DNA of 64,000 nucleotides from positions 1 to 64,000 of the forward strand of contig JAGCWA010000057.1 in NCBI GenBank assembly GCA_017962085.1. Direction: 5' to 3'. The notes beneath the pieces were generated by a model. The model searched no databases, had not been told where the DNA came from, and was given only the letters and a program-made list of their open reading frames with translations. The stretch is from Paludibacteraceae bacterium. GTDB lineage: Bacteria; Bacteroidota; Bacteroidia; Bacteroidales; Paludibacteraceae. Each line of letters begins with the position of its first letter. The first letter of the stretch is position 1. Positions 46,263 through 55,598 of the stretch are shown piece by piece. Position numbers and translations under genes: made by a program.

Positions 46263-47520
46263 AAAGAAGAGGATACTCATTATTTCTTCTGCTGATCCGT
46301 TGAAGGGCCCCGGCTTGCTTGCTTTGGATATGTACAAGTCTTTATTGCAGGCTGGCGCCGATGTCGATTTGTTGACAAAAAATCCTGTGGATGGTCATCC
46401 TGAAGTCCTTTATGTCGAGGAAAAAAGCTCGATTCTGGAAAAAATCAGAATAAAAATCCGTTCTAGATTCTTAAAGCAGGAGAAGGGCTATTTCTTTTTT
46501 TACAAGAAGGAGACGAATCCTCCTATTTCAACCCAAAAGGTTCTTGCTAAAATCACGAAACCATATGATATGGTTTGCGTGCTTTTTTGGCAGGATATGT
46601 TGTCTTTTAAGACAATCAATGATATCTATGAGAAACTGAAGTGCAGAATCGTTTTTCGTTGTGTGGATTATTCTCCAATGTCTGGCGGGTGTCATTTCAC
46701 CGGGTCTTGTGAGCGTTATCAGATTGGATGTGGCGCATGTCCCGCGATCGGATCCACGGATGAAAATGATTTTACTGCCTGGAACGTAAAATATAGGAAG
46801 CAGGTCTATGATCATGTGAAGCCTATTGTCTTCGGCAACAGCTATATGCAAGGATTCTATAATAAATCCTTCTTGCTCAAGGATGTGCGCAAGGTGCTTA
46901 GTTGGCCGATTATCGACGTTGATACCTTTAAGCCTTTGGATAGTTCTTTGTTGAGGGCGAAATACGGCATTGCGGATCATATACGTTTTATCATTTTCTT
47001 TGGTTGCCAAAGCTTGACGGATCCGAGGAAGGGTATGAATCTGTTGGTGGAGTCTCTGAAGATTTTTGCGGATCAACTAACGGAAGATCAGCGCAGCGGT
47101 GTGCTTTTAATGGCTGCGGGTCGCGATTTCTCGGCGTTAGCTCCTTTGTTACCCTTCGAATCGAAGGATTTCGGGTATGTGAATTCTAGCGTGTTGCCGG
47201 ATTTGTATTCCATGGCGGATGTTTTTGTCTGCCCTTCGGTGAATGACGCTGGTCCTATGATGGTGAACCAGTCCTTGTGTTGCGGCACTCCTGTCGTCGG
47301 ATTTGAGATGGGCGCGTGCTTACAGGCGGTTAAAGGCCATGGTACTGGTTATTGCGCTCAGTTGAACGATGTGGTTGATTTGGCGAATGGCATTCGTTGG
47401 GTGTATAGTTTGCCTCAACCGGAACGGAGTGAATTGAGTGCTCATTGTCGTGAATTTGCTGTGCTACATCATTCTTACCGCGCATTCTCAGACCAATTAT
47501 TGAGTTTTGTGGATGATTAA
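46252..47520 (+). CDS. glycosyltransferase, GT4-like
   Basis: A 422-aa GT-B glycosyltransferase. A Cys-rich block (GGCHFTGSCERYQIGCGACPAIGS, residues about 135-158) and the C-terminal ADVFVCPSVNDAGPMMVNQSLCCGTPVVGF with its E-x7-E-like region mark the WcaC/WcaL-type GT4 family. The donor and acceptor sugars are not predictable. Cytoplasmic or peripheral at the inner membrane. Confidence 0.87.
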   Translation: MQYKKKRILIISSADPLKGPGLLALDMYKSLLQAGADVDLLTKNPVDGHPEVLYVEEKSSILEKIRIKIRSRFLKQEKGYFFFYKKETNPPISTQKVLAKITKPYDMVCVLFWQDMLSFKTINDIYEKLKCRIVFRCVDYSPMSGGCHFTGSCERYQIGCGACPAIGSTDENDFTAWNVKYRKQVYDHVKPIVFGNSYMQGFYNKSFLLKDVRKVLSWPIIDVDTFKPLDSSLLRAKYGIADHIRFIIFFGCQSLTDPRKGMNLLVESLKIFADQLTEDQRSGVLLMAAGRDFSALAPLLPFESKDFGYVNSSVLPDLYSMADVFVCPSVNDAGPMMVNQSLCCGTPVVGFEMGACLQAVKGHGTGYCAQLNDVVDLANGIRWVYSLPQPERSELSAHCREFAVLHHSYRAFSDQLLSFVDD

Positions 47521-47568
47521 ATAGGGCTCCGTTATTTCGGACTATAGATTTCAATTGTTTGTTTTTTA

Positions 47569-48186
47569 ATGATTGACGCTTTTTTTAAGATACTGAATAA
47601 GATATTCCCGCTTTCTCTATTCTCCACGTTGAAGCGATATAAAGTCAAGGTTTATTCAAGGTGGATAAAGCATGAGTTCGGGAGTTGTAAGGCGCATTGT
47701 ATGTTCCGTGGGTTTAAAACACTTGTCGGAGCTGAGTACATGTCGATAGGAGAGCATGTGATTGTCGGGGATAATGTCGTGTTTGAGTCCTATGCTAAGT
47801 ATGGTGCGGACAAATTTAATCCGCATGTGGAAATCGGGGACGGGACTTCTATTGGTGATGACAGCCACATAACATGTATTAATTGTGTTAAGATAGGAAA
47901 AAATGTGCTGATCGGTCGAAAGGTGATGATTTCGGACAACGCACATGGCGTTTCTGATTTCGAACAGATGAATATTCATCCATTGTCGCGCCCGCTTTAT
48001 TCCAAGGGAGAGGTTGTGATTGAGGATGATGTGTGGATAGGCGAAATGGCCTGTATTATGCCCGGTGTGAGGATTGGACGAGGTTCTGTGATTGGAGCAG
48101 GTGCTGTTGTGACAAAGAGTATGCCCCCTTATTGTGTGGTGGGAGGAGTGCCTGCGGTTGTCATAAAAAATTTGTCTTCGAAGTAA
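47569..48186 (+). CDS. hexapeptide O-acetyltransferase (WcaF/VatD-like)
   Basis: A 205-aa beta-helix acetyltransferase with an amphipathic basic N-terminus, the ISDNAHGVSDF active-site segment (His-containing) and the C-terminal GAGAVVTKSMPPYCVVGGVPAVVIK motif. It likely O-acetylates a sugar residue. Its stop overlaps the start of the polymerase (TAATG). Confidence 0.86.
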   Translation: MIDAFFKILNKIFPLSLFSTLKRYKVKVYSRWIKHEFGSCKAHCMFRGFKTLVGAEYMSIGEHVIVGDNVVFESYAKYGADKFNPHVEIGDGTSIGDDSHITCINCVKIGKNVLIGRKVMISDNAHGVSDFEQMNIHPLSRPLYSKGEVVIEDDVWIGEMACIMPGVRIGRGSVIGAGAVVTKSMPPYCVVGGVPAVVIKNLSSK

Positions 48187-49589
48187 TGCAGTTGTTCATT
48201 GCCATAGTTCGCTTTTTCCCTCTACTGATTTTTTTCATGACGTTCGTTTCATTGAAATGGGCGATAGCGTTGTATATCTTTTTCTCTTTTTTGGTTCCTT
48301 CTGTTAGTTTGCCGATTCTTCCCTTCTCATTGCTAACACTGGTCATGGTGCTAAGAATCGTGTATGAGATAATTTCCCGAAAAAAGAATCCTGATTTTCG
48401 TCCTTTGATCCCTTATGCGTTTCTTATGACATTCCAGTTGCTGATGATTCCTTTTCAGTCTAACGGAATGCCTCAAAGCTTGCAATTTTCCTCATGGCGA
48501 ATAGAACTGCTCACGGGAATGTTCGTGCCAGTTATCTTATGGTGGGTCGTCTCCTCCGATAGAAGTTCGCCCCGACTGATTTTGGGGCTGTTTTGCGTCA
48601 TGATTGCTATCACCGGTTTGTATGGCTTGTTCCTTACGCAAACCGTTGGTGTCAATCCGTATATCACGTTCATAAACTTGCTTGAGGGAAGGACGGATTT
48701 TATGGAGGATTGGCTGTCTGCGGATGATCGATTGTTCGGTCGTTCGTCATCCATGTTTGATCACCCGATGCGTTGGGGATTTTTCCTGGATATGTCGCTG
48801 TGCTTTTTATTGGCGGTAAAAAATAAGTTGAAAAAATGGCTGTTCGTTTTTTTAGTTGCGTTGGTGATGATTAACATCGTGGTGTGTGGTGTCAGAACAT
48901 CATTAGCGACCTCCATGGTGGTTTGGGGGTATTATATGTTCAGGAACATGTCTTTCCGAACGATTCTCTATGCTTTTTTATCGTTCGTTTTACTCTTGGT
49001 TATCGTATATTCCAATGATAGTTTGCTGAACTATGTCGCTTCCATATTCGATTTGTCTGGTAATAAGACGGATGTGTATGGGTCTTCCTTGGAAATGCGT
49101 CTTACGCAGTTTGGCGCAGTTTTTTCTGTCATAAGAGATCATGAAATGCTTGGTAATGGTTATGGATGGGTCTCTTATTACCTATCGGTGTATGGGAATC
49201 ACCCAGTCTTGTATGCGTTTGAAAGCCTTTTGTACGTCATATTGTGCCAGTCAGGTTTTATAGGGTTGTTCTTGTGGATTATATTTGGTGTGCTTTCTCT
49301 GGCCGTCCCTAGAATGGTCCTTACGAACAAAAAGAAATGTATAGTGACGGATTGCATATTTTTCGCATATATAATCTATTGCCTGCTTACAGGTGATTAT
49401 GCGTTTATGCGCATGTATTATGTTTTTTATGTGTCTATTATTGGCATATATTATATGGAAGAGAAAAACAGAAAAGAAAAAGTGTTATTTTTGTTGTCTG
49501 TAATATATAAAAAATTTAGGCGATATGGCATGGAAGCCTCAAGTGATAGCGTTTTATCTTCCTCAGTTCCATCCGTTCAAGGAAAATGA
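48186..49589 (+). CDS. wzy: O-antigen/capsule polymerase, Wzy-like
   Basis: A 467-aa membrane protein with about 10-12 helices and a large periplasmic loop between later helices (about residues 320-380), the pattern of the O-antigen ligase/Wzy class. A longer in-frame start would add a Cys-rich stretch coded within the preceding gene, so I place the start at 48186. The final 65 bp overlap the WbsX gene in another frame. Confidence 0.8.
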   Translation: MQLFIAIVRFFPLLIFFMTFVSLKWAIALYIFFSFLVPSVSLPILPFSLLTLVMVLRIVYEIISRKKNPDFRPLIPYAFLMTFQLLMIPFQSNGMPQSLQFSSWRIELLTGMFVPVILWWVVSSDRSSPRLILGLFCVMIAITGLYGLFLTQTVGVNPYITFINLLEGRTDFMEDWLSADDRLFGRSSSMFDHPMRWGFFLDMSLCFLLAVKNKLKKWLFVFLVALVMINIVVCGVRTSLATSMVVWGYYMFRNMSFRTILYAFLSFVLLLVIVYSNDSLLNYVASIFDLSGNKTDVYGSSLEMRLTQFGAVFSVIRDHEMLGNGYGWVSYYLSVYGNHPVLYAFESLLYVILCQSGFIGLFLWIIFGVLSLAVPRMVLTNKKKCIVTDCIFFAYIIYCLLTGDYAFMRMYYVFYVSIIGIYYMEEKNRKEKVLFLLSVIYKKFRRYGMEASSDSVLSSSVPSVQGK

Positions 49590-50625
49590 GGAATGGTGGG
49601 GTAGAGGATTTACTGAATGGACAAATGTAGGAAAGGCGACTCCTCTTTTTAGAGGTCACTACCAGCCGAGGGTTCCTGCGGATTTAGGGTATTATGATTT
49701 AAGAATACCGGAGGTCAGGAATCGGCAGGCGGAGTTGGCCAAGGAGGCAGGTGTCTCCGCTTTTTGTTATTGGCATTATTGGTTCGGAAATGGGAAGCAA
49801 CTCATGGAGATGCCTCTGCAGGAGGTCGTCCGGTTGGGTGAACCTCAGTTCCCGTTCTGCTTGGGTTGGGCAAACCATTCCTGGGAGCGTAAGAACTGGA
49901 ACGCCGATGTGAGCAGGGTTTCCAAGGAAATGCTGATAGAACAGTCGTATACGGGGGACGAGGATATAAAGAACCATTTCTATACGATGTTGCCTGCCTT
50001 TAAAGATGAAAGGTATTACAAGGTCGATTCAAAACTTCTCTTCCTTTTTTATGCGGTGGCTGATATTCCGGATGTTGACCGGTTTATGTCAATCTGGCAA
50101 TCATTGGCGAAGGAAAATGGTTTGCCGGGTTTCTATTTTGTCTCTCATGTGAAGATGAAAAGCTTGATTGACGAACCTGCATATAATAAGACGGATGCGA
50201 AGAACCTATCTCTGTTGATGGAACCATGGAATAACCAGGATGGTTTTAAGGCGAAGGTGAAACGCTTTGTTAATAACCATTTCCTGCGTCGTCCTTTGTT
50301 CACGATGAATTATGCGAAGGCGATGAATATGTATGATTCTGAATTGTTCGAAAGGGAAGATGTTTTCCCGACAATAGTGCCGAATTGGGATCATTCTCCG
50401 AGGTTAGGTAGTGGTGCGACTATTCTATACAACTCCACTCCCGAATTGTTCAAGGAACATGCAAAGATGGTATTCCAACGTATTAAGAATAAGCCGGAGA
50501 ACCGTCAGATCGTTTTCCTTCGCTCTTGGAATGAATGGGCGGAGGGAAATTATATGGAACCGGATTTGAAGTTCGGAAAAGGATATATTGAGGCTCTGAG
50601 GTCAGCGATAGAGGAATGTAGATAA
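49525..50625 (+). CDS. WbsX family glycosyltransferase (GH99-like)
   Basis: A 366-aa protein beginning MAWKPQVIAFYLPQFHPFKENEEWWG, the signature of WbsX, a family with a glycoside-hydrolase-99-like fold found in surface polysaccharide clusters and proposed to be glycosyltransferases. The GFTEWTNVGKA, CYWHYWFGNG and RSWNEWAEGNYMEPD segments are typical. The start lies inside the 3' end of wzy. Confidence 0.88.
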   Translation: MAWKPQVIAFYLPQFHPFKENEEWWGRGFTEWTNVGKATPLFRGHYQPRVPADLGYYDLRIPEVRNRQAELAKEAGVSAFCYWHYWFGNGKQLMEMPLQEVVRLGEPQFPFCLGWANHSWERKNWNADVSRVSKEMLIEQSYTGDEDIKNHFYTMLPAFKDERYYKVDSKLLFLFYAVADIPDVDRFMSIWQSLAKENGLPGFYFVSHVKMKSLIDEPAYNKTDAKNLSLLMEPWNNQDGFKAKVKRFVNNHFLRRPLFTMNYAKAMNMYDSELFEREDVFPTIVPNWDHSPRLGSGATILYNSTPELFKEHAKMVFQRIKNKPENRQIVFLRSWNEWAEGNYMEPDLKFGKGYIEALRSAIEECR

Positions 50626-50634
50626 GGGAAAGGA

Positions 50635-51723
50635 ATGAAGAAAATCGTTTGGATAACAGCGGACTATTTTATTGATGTTGATTTCCAGATAGTCCCGTAT
50701 ATGAAAGAGGTTCTAGGTATGGATATACAATGGAAAGTTATCCGTACGAACAAAAACATATACGTGGATAAGTCGTTGGATTGTGAAATATATGAGTTGA
50801 GCCATAAAAGTATGGATCCTCGTGTGTTGTTTGATTATAAAAGGATCTTCTCGGATGTTGTCGCAGATGATATTAGCCTTGTATATTCGGATTTTGTTGG
50901 CTTCCCGTATTATTACTTTTACCTTTTCCATAAGATCGACAGGAAAAAAATAATACATGCGGCGCATAATATAATCCCTTATTCGGGGTGGCCTCATAAA
51001 CGATTGATGACAAAATACTTGAATTTTGTTTTCTCGTATGGAAAGAATTTCCATATTTTCAGCAAGCATCTGGTCGATTATTTCTGTTCGAGATTCTCCG
51101 ATAAATCCATTATGCTTTGCCCAATGACGGTGAAAAGTTATGGAAATGACATAACAGACGAATTCCATATAGATGAATCCAAACTGAACTTGCTTTTCTT
51201 TGGCAACGTTAAATTAAATAAACGGTTGGATTTAGCCATTAGCGCAATAAAACAGTTGCCTTCCGGAATAAAGGAGAATGTCTCCCTGTTGATCGCGGGT
51301 AAATGTGATGATGCGTCGGAATATCTTACGCAGATAGGTGATTGTAAGTCGATTACGCCCTATTTTAAACGTGTGGATGATAAATTTGTGCCTGAATTAT
51401 TCACCAAATGTGATTATTTGTTGCTCCCTTATTCGAATGTCGCGCAGAGTGGACCGCACATGATCGCATATGCGTACAATATGCCTGTGATAGCTTCTGA
51501 TATTGATGGCTTCTCGGAACATGTGGAAGATGGGCAAGTCGGTTTCTTGTTTCAGGCGAATAATGTCGATTCACTGGTTAACACGATCGTGGAAGCCTAT
51601 GAATCAAGGGGCGACAAGTATGCGGAGATGAAACGTAAGCTGAAGGAAAAAGTTGACGGAACATATAGCGTTGAAAGTGTTGCTTCCAAGTATTTGAATT
51701 ATTTTAAGTCGATTTGTAAATGA
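50635..51723 (+). CDS. glycosyltransferase, GT4-like
   Basis: A 362-aa GT-B protein: LLFFGNVKLNKRLDLAISAIKQLPS opens the C-terminal domain, and YLLLPYSNVAQSGPHMIAYAYNMPVIASDIDGFSEHVEDGQVGFL carries the donor-binding Glu region. The N-terminal domain is divergent. Donor unknown. It overlaps the next gene by 4 bp. Confidence 0.82.
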   Translation: MKKIVWITADYFIDVDFQIVPYMKEVLGMDIQWKVIRTNKNIYVDKSLDCEIYELSHKSMDPRVLFDYKRIFSDVVADDISLVYSDFVGFPYYYFYLFHKIDRKKIIHAAHNIIPYSGWPHKRLMTKYLNFVFSYGKNFHIFSKHLVDYFCSRFSDKSIMLCPMTVKSYGNDITDEFHIDESKLNLLFFGNVKLNKRLDLAISAIKQLPSGIKENVSLLIAGKCDDASEYLTQIGDCKSITPYFKRVDDKFVPELFTKCDYLLLPYSNVAQSGPHMIAYAYNMPVIASDIDGFSEHVEDGQVGFLFQANNVDSLVNTIVEAYESRGDKYAEMKRKLKEKVDGTYSVESVASKYLNYFKSICK

Positions 51724-52691
51724 TCAGATTTCTTAAACAATCCAAGATCATCTTGTTTTTTAGAATACTGTTGGAAAAACTCGTTGAGAGCGTTGTTTAT
51801 GCTAAATATATAGCCAATGGTGGAAGAAACAAGGATAAGGACAAGTTTCGCACGGATTTGGACATCCGAACGCATGCGTTGGAAAAAGGCATGTCGATCG
51901 GTTCTGTGAAGGTGGGATTCGGGAAGGAGAAGGCCGCAAGTATTATTGCTGATTTGAAGAAATTCCTAAGTATAGGTGGAGATAAAGAGGTTGTGTCCAA
52001 TTATTGTGGCATTTTATGGAAGTATGTTTCCTTCAATGAGGAATTAGGTGCTGATATGTCCGACATAAAGTCTTCAATCGAGGCGTTGGAAAAGAGTGAG
52101 GGACTAGAAAGAGTGGACTGCGGCGGTATTATTAGGAAGAATCGTCAGGAGTTGCTTTCCTCTTTGGATTCTTCATTCCCCGTTTTCTCGCAAACGCGGT
52201 ATTCTGTCAGGGATTTCGGGAAGGATCCTGTTAGTATATCTGTGTTGGAACGTGCGTTGGAAATGTGCGAAAAGACGCCTTCCGCATGTAATAGACAACC
52301 TTGGAAAGTATATATATACAAAAGCGATGCTATACGGGAAAAGTTGTTCGAACTTCAGAAAGGCTGCAATGGCTTTTACAAAGACATGCAATATGGGGTG
52401 TTGATCTGTGGTGATTTATGCGCCTATAATATAAACGAGTTGCATCAATTGTATGTGGATGGCGGAATGTATGCGATGAATTTTTTATATTCGTTGCATA
52501 GTTTGGGCGTTGCGGCAATTCCTTTGACGATGGGACACAAACCATCGGTGATAAAAGGAATAAAGAAGAGTTTGGGACTTAAGGAGAGTTATTTCCCTGT
52601 GCTTTTGATTGGCGTTGGGTCATATCCTGATAATTATAAGGTCGCTGTTTCCCATCGAATGGATTACCGTAAATATACGAGTTTGGTATGA
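51720..52691 (+). CDS. nitroreductase-fold flavoprotein in polysaccharide cluster
   Basis: A 323-aa protein. The N-terminal 110 residues are helical and unrecognised (DLDIRTHALEKGMSIGSVKVGFGKEKAASII). The C-terminal part is a nitroreductase domain: TRYSVRDFGKDPVS, CEKTPSACNRQPWKVYIY and VDGGMYAMNFLYSLHSLGVAAIPL bind FMN. The substrate is unknown. It overlaps the pyruvyl transferase start by 4 bp, so the two are coupled; a redox step on the pyruvylated or amino sugar is possible but unproven. Confidence 0.83.
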   Translation: MIRFLKQSKIILFFRILLEKLVESVVYAKYIANGGRNKDKDKFRTDLDIRTHALEKGMSIGSVKVGFGKEKAASIIADLKKFLSIGGDKEVVSNYCGILWKYVSFNEELGADMSDIKSSIEALEKSEGLERVDCGGIIRKNRQELLSSLDSSFPVFSQTRYSVRDFGKDPVSISVLERALEMCEKTPSACNRQPWKVYIYKSDAIREKLFELQKGCNGFYKDMQYGVLICGDLCAYNINELHQLYVDGGMYAMNFLYSLHSLGVAAIPLTMGHKPSVIKGIKKSLGLKESYFPVLLIGVGSYPDNYKVAVSHRMDYRKYTSLV

Positions 52692-53818
52692 AAATTGGAA
52701 TCTTGACTTATTACGGAGATTTGAACTTCGGCACAAATTTACAGGCGTATTCCACGTATTTGATGGTCAAGTCTCTTCATGAACATGATGAGGTGGAGAT
52801 TATACCATTCCATGGGTTTTATAATTTCAACAAACCCTTCAAAAGCACTTCGATAAAAAGTGTTTTGCGTGATTGTGAGCGAATTAGGAAGTATGCCGAG
52901 TTCCGAAAGAAATATTTGAATATAAAAAATGACCGTACGATACGCGATGTGAAAAAGGCTATTTCTTATATCAACGGTAGGGGATATGACCGGATTTATG
53001 TTGGCGCGGACACGGTGTTGGAATTGGATCGCCTGAAAAAGGGTGAGGATGGGCTTTCTGCATATTGGCTATTGAATGTTAAGTCGCAGAAAATTGTCTT
53101 GGCAGCATCCGTGAAGAATCTTGATTATGATTCGTTGTCGGCTAAACAGTTGGAGGAGATGCGTGTCGCCGTCTCCCAGTTTTCCCATATTGCCGTCAGA
53201 GACCACGCTTCTTACGCTTTATTCCGCCATTTCTCATCGGAGGATAAGCTAAGTTATATTCCTGATCCAACCTTCTCATTCGATATTGACTATCGCTATG
53301 TTGATGCATATCTGAAGAAACGGAAGTTGTCGATTCCGGAGAAATCCGTTTTTGTCCATACTTGTGGCGACGATAATTGGATGATGCACATTACCGACCA
53401 GTTGCATTCGTTGGGATATGTGGTGTATTCACCGCGGCCGGTTGCGTGGTGCGATGTTAGTTTGAATGACATGGGACCGTTGGAGCAGATGGGGATATAT
53501 AGCAAGTTTAGTTTTGTCATAACACATAGATTCCATGATGGCGTTTTCTGTTTGAAAAATGCTGTCCCATTTTTCATGTATGTGAAATCTCGGGGTAATC
53601 TTGTCTCCTCCTTAGGAGACTCCAAGCAGGTCTCCCTTTTGCGAGACTTCGATTTATACCCAAATTCTTTTATCGGTTATGTGGATGATGGAATTTCTGT
53701 TTTGAACATGGAGGAAAGAATAGATTCGTTGTTGAACTTTTATCGGAATTACAATCTGGAGGAAAGATTAAATCGTTGTAAGTTAGTCTATTCCGATTAT
53801 TTGAAATCTACTATATGA
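52688..53818 (+). CDS. polysaccharide pyruvyl transferase family protein
   Basis: A 376-aa protein of the CsaB/WcaK family, with ILTYYGDLNFGTNLQAYST at the N-terminus and SKFSFVITHRFHDGVFCLKNAVPFFMYV near the C-terminus. Family members add a ketal-linked pyruvate from phosphoenolpyruvate to a sugar. It is overlapped at both ends by neighbours (ATGA), implying tightly coupled translation. Confidence 0.87.
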   Translation: MKIGILTYYGDLNFGTNLQAYSTYLMVKSLHEHDEVEIIPFHGFYNFNKPFKSTSIKSVLRDCERIRKYAEFRKKYLNIKNDRTIRDVKKAISYINGRGYDRIYVGADTVLELDRLKKGEDGLSAYWLLNVKSQKIVLAASVKNLDYDSLSAKQLEEMRVAVSQFSHIAVRDHASYALFRHFSSEDKLSYIPDPTFSFDIDYRYVDAYLKKRKLSIPEKSVFVHTCGDDNWMMHITDQLHSLGYVVYSPRPVAWCDVSLNDMGPLEQMGIYSKFSFVITHRFHDGVFCLKNAVPFFMYVKSRGNLVSSLGDSKQVSLLRDFDLYPNSFIGYVDDGISVLNMEERIDSLLNFYRNYNLEERLNRCKLVYSDYLKSTI

Positions 53819-55590
53819 GGCTAAATCGGTGTATATCGGCATCTCTGTTTTTCGTCGTGATGTTCCTTTGCGTGTCATGTTTTAATGAGGCGTCATTTCT
53901 GCATGATGGAAACGTGTACAAGGTGACAGGCCTCCATGATTTGAAAGGTGACACATGTTCGTTTAATGAACATTCCGTCTTGAATGTTCATGATGGTGTT
54001 ATTAGCAATTCCGTTTTGGTGGGAGAACATGTCCGCGTCCAATCAAATGAAAACAGTGGCTTTGAGAATGTGAAATTCCCTGATTCCTGGCGTTTTTCTG
54101 TGGCGCGTCCCGAGTGGTTCGGTGCAAAGGGAGATGGTGTTACCGATGACAGAGAGAGTATCAGGAAATGTATGGCTCGCGCAGATACGGTTTTGTTCAC
54201 GGAAGGGAAAAGGTATTTGATTAATTCGAGGACAGACAATTGGGGCGCTTTCTATTGTAGCCGTGATTTGGTTGTGGATGGAAATAATGCTACTTTGGTC
54301 GTCAACCAAGGTTTTTACGATGGATATTCGGGAGGCACAATGGTCTTGTTTTATGAGAAATTCCAATCGGGTATGCTTCGTTCATCTTATCGGAATCTGA
54401 ATATAGAGGTTAACCTGACGGATACGTACGCTAAGAGCGATGGAAATTTTTATGTGTTTAGGACATATGCCCAAAACACCTCTTTTGAAAATGTGAATGT
54501 CGCCAATCTCGGAAGGAAAAACAATGTAAACGTAATTACGGTTGAAAGTGTTGATAATCTTTCGGTTAAGGGGTGCCGTTTTGACAATTGCGGAGGAAGT
54601 AAGAGGGGCGGAATGATATGGTTGATGATGATGGAAAAACTGAAGTCGGATGTCTCCCAGGTCTCTATTTCCGATTGTAAGTTCATTAAGGATTCTGGCG
54701 ACGAGTTTATTTGTCTGTCATCCCATAAAGATAACAAGCAGGATTGCCGTATTAATTTCAGTGTGGATAACTGTTCTTTTGAATCGAAAAACAGAGTGAG
54801 GGGGGCCAACTTCTTCATCTTGTATGATTATAGGGAAGATGCGAATCTGAATTATTCGGTTGAAGGTAAGATAAGAGGATGTAGTTTCGTCTCTAAACGG
54901 TGTGAGTCCGATCCGTTATCAGGATGTCCATTGTTGGTGCCTAACAAGGGAAAGAATATAAATGCGCAGTGGAATGTTACTTTTGAAAAATGTGACATAA
55001 AGTATGAAAATGACTATGTGCATTATCATGGGTTTGAGGGTAAGTGGCATAATATCTATTGTGTAGGGGTGCTGAATGCCCAACTGAGGAATCCCGACAT
55101 GTATCGTGTCACGATGAAGGATTGTAATATTACTACTCAAAACGGGGTCATAGATGGATACCGTGGCGGATTTTCGGGAACATATACATTTGATAATTGT
55201 AAGATTAAGTGTGCGGCAATGAGATTGGGAAATGCAAATCCGGACTTGGCGATCGCGAATGTCACTCTGAATAATTGTAAGGTGGACTCGAAATTCCCGT
55301 ATTCCTGTGGAGGAAACGAGCGTTGGCAATCATGTGACATTACCTCGGAGGGTAAGAACTTTTTTGTCTCTTTCTTTCCGACCAAACGAAACGTGAAAAA
55401 GTTCACGGATTGTACTTTTAACAAAAAGAAGATAGTGCTGGATGTGAAATATGACGGGGAAAACATAAAAAAAGCCAAATATTGTTTTTACCCTACGAGG
55501 ATATACAAGAATCAGGTCGTCCCAATTTGTGGCATAACGACCAATTCATTTTTGATGTCAAATGTTAAAGTGGAGGAAATAGTATATTAG
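53815..55590 (+). CDS. beta-helix lipoprotein (pectate-lyase-like fold)
   Basis: A 591-aa protein with a lipoprotein signal peptide (MRLNRCISASLFFVVMFLCVSC, lipobox Cys near 22). It has the segment RPEWFGAKGDGVTDDRESIRKCM, which opens many pectate-lyase-superfamily proteins, and a long right-handed beta-helix with repeated C-x-F/I-x-N turns. It may modify or degrade the polysaccharide, or act as a tail-spike-like binding protein; the catalytic residues are not clear. Its presence inside the biosynthetic operon suggests it acts on its own product. Confidence 0.8.
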   Translation: MRLNRCISASLFFVVMFLCVSCFNEASFLHDGNVYKVTGLHDLKGDTCSFNEHSVLNVHDGVISNSVLVGEHVRVQSNENSGFENVKFPDSWRFSVARPEWFGAKGDGVTDDRESIRKCMARADTVLFTEGKRYLINSRTDNWGAFYCSRDLVVDGNNATLVVNQGFYDGYSGGTMVLFYEKFQSGMLRSSYRNLNIEVNLTDTYAKSDGNFYVFRTYAQNTSFENVNVANLGRKNNVNVITVESVDNLSVKGCRFDNCGGSKRGGMIWLMMMEKLKSDVSQVSISDCKFIKDSGDEFICLSSHKDNKQDCRINFSVDNCSFESKNRVRGANFFILYDYREDANLNYSVEGKIRGCSFVSKRCESDPLSGCPLLVPNKGKNINAQWNVTFEKCDIKYENDYVHYHGFEGKWHNIYCVGVLNAQLRNPDMYRVTMKDCNITTQNGVIDGYRGGFSGTYTFDNCKIKCAAMRLGNANPDLAIANVTLNNCKVDSKFPYSCGGNERWQSCDITSEGKNFFVSFFPTKRNVKKFTDCTFNKKKIVLDVKYDGENIKKAKYCFYPTRIYKNQVVPICGITTNSFLMSNVKVEEIVY

Positions 55591-55598
55591 ATTCAAAT

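Noticed and set aside
48033-48185. Upstream extension of the wzy-like gene
   Set aside because: The extra residues fall within the preceding acetyltransferase and are Cys/Arg-rich and unlike polymerase N-termini. The ATG at 48186 overlaps the previous stop as is common in this cluster.
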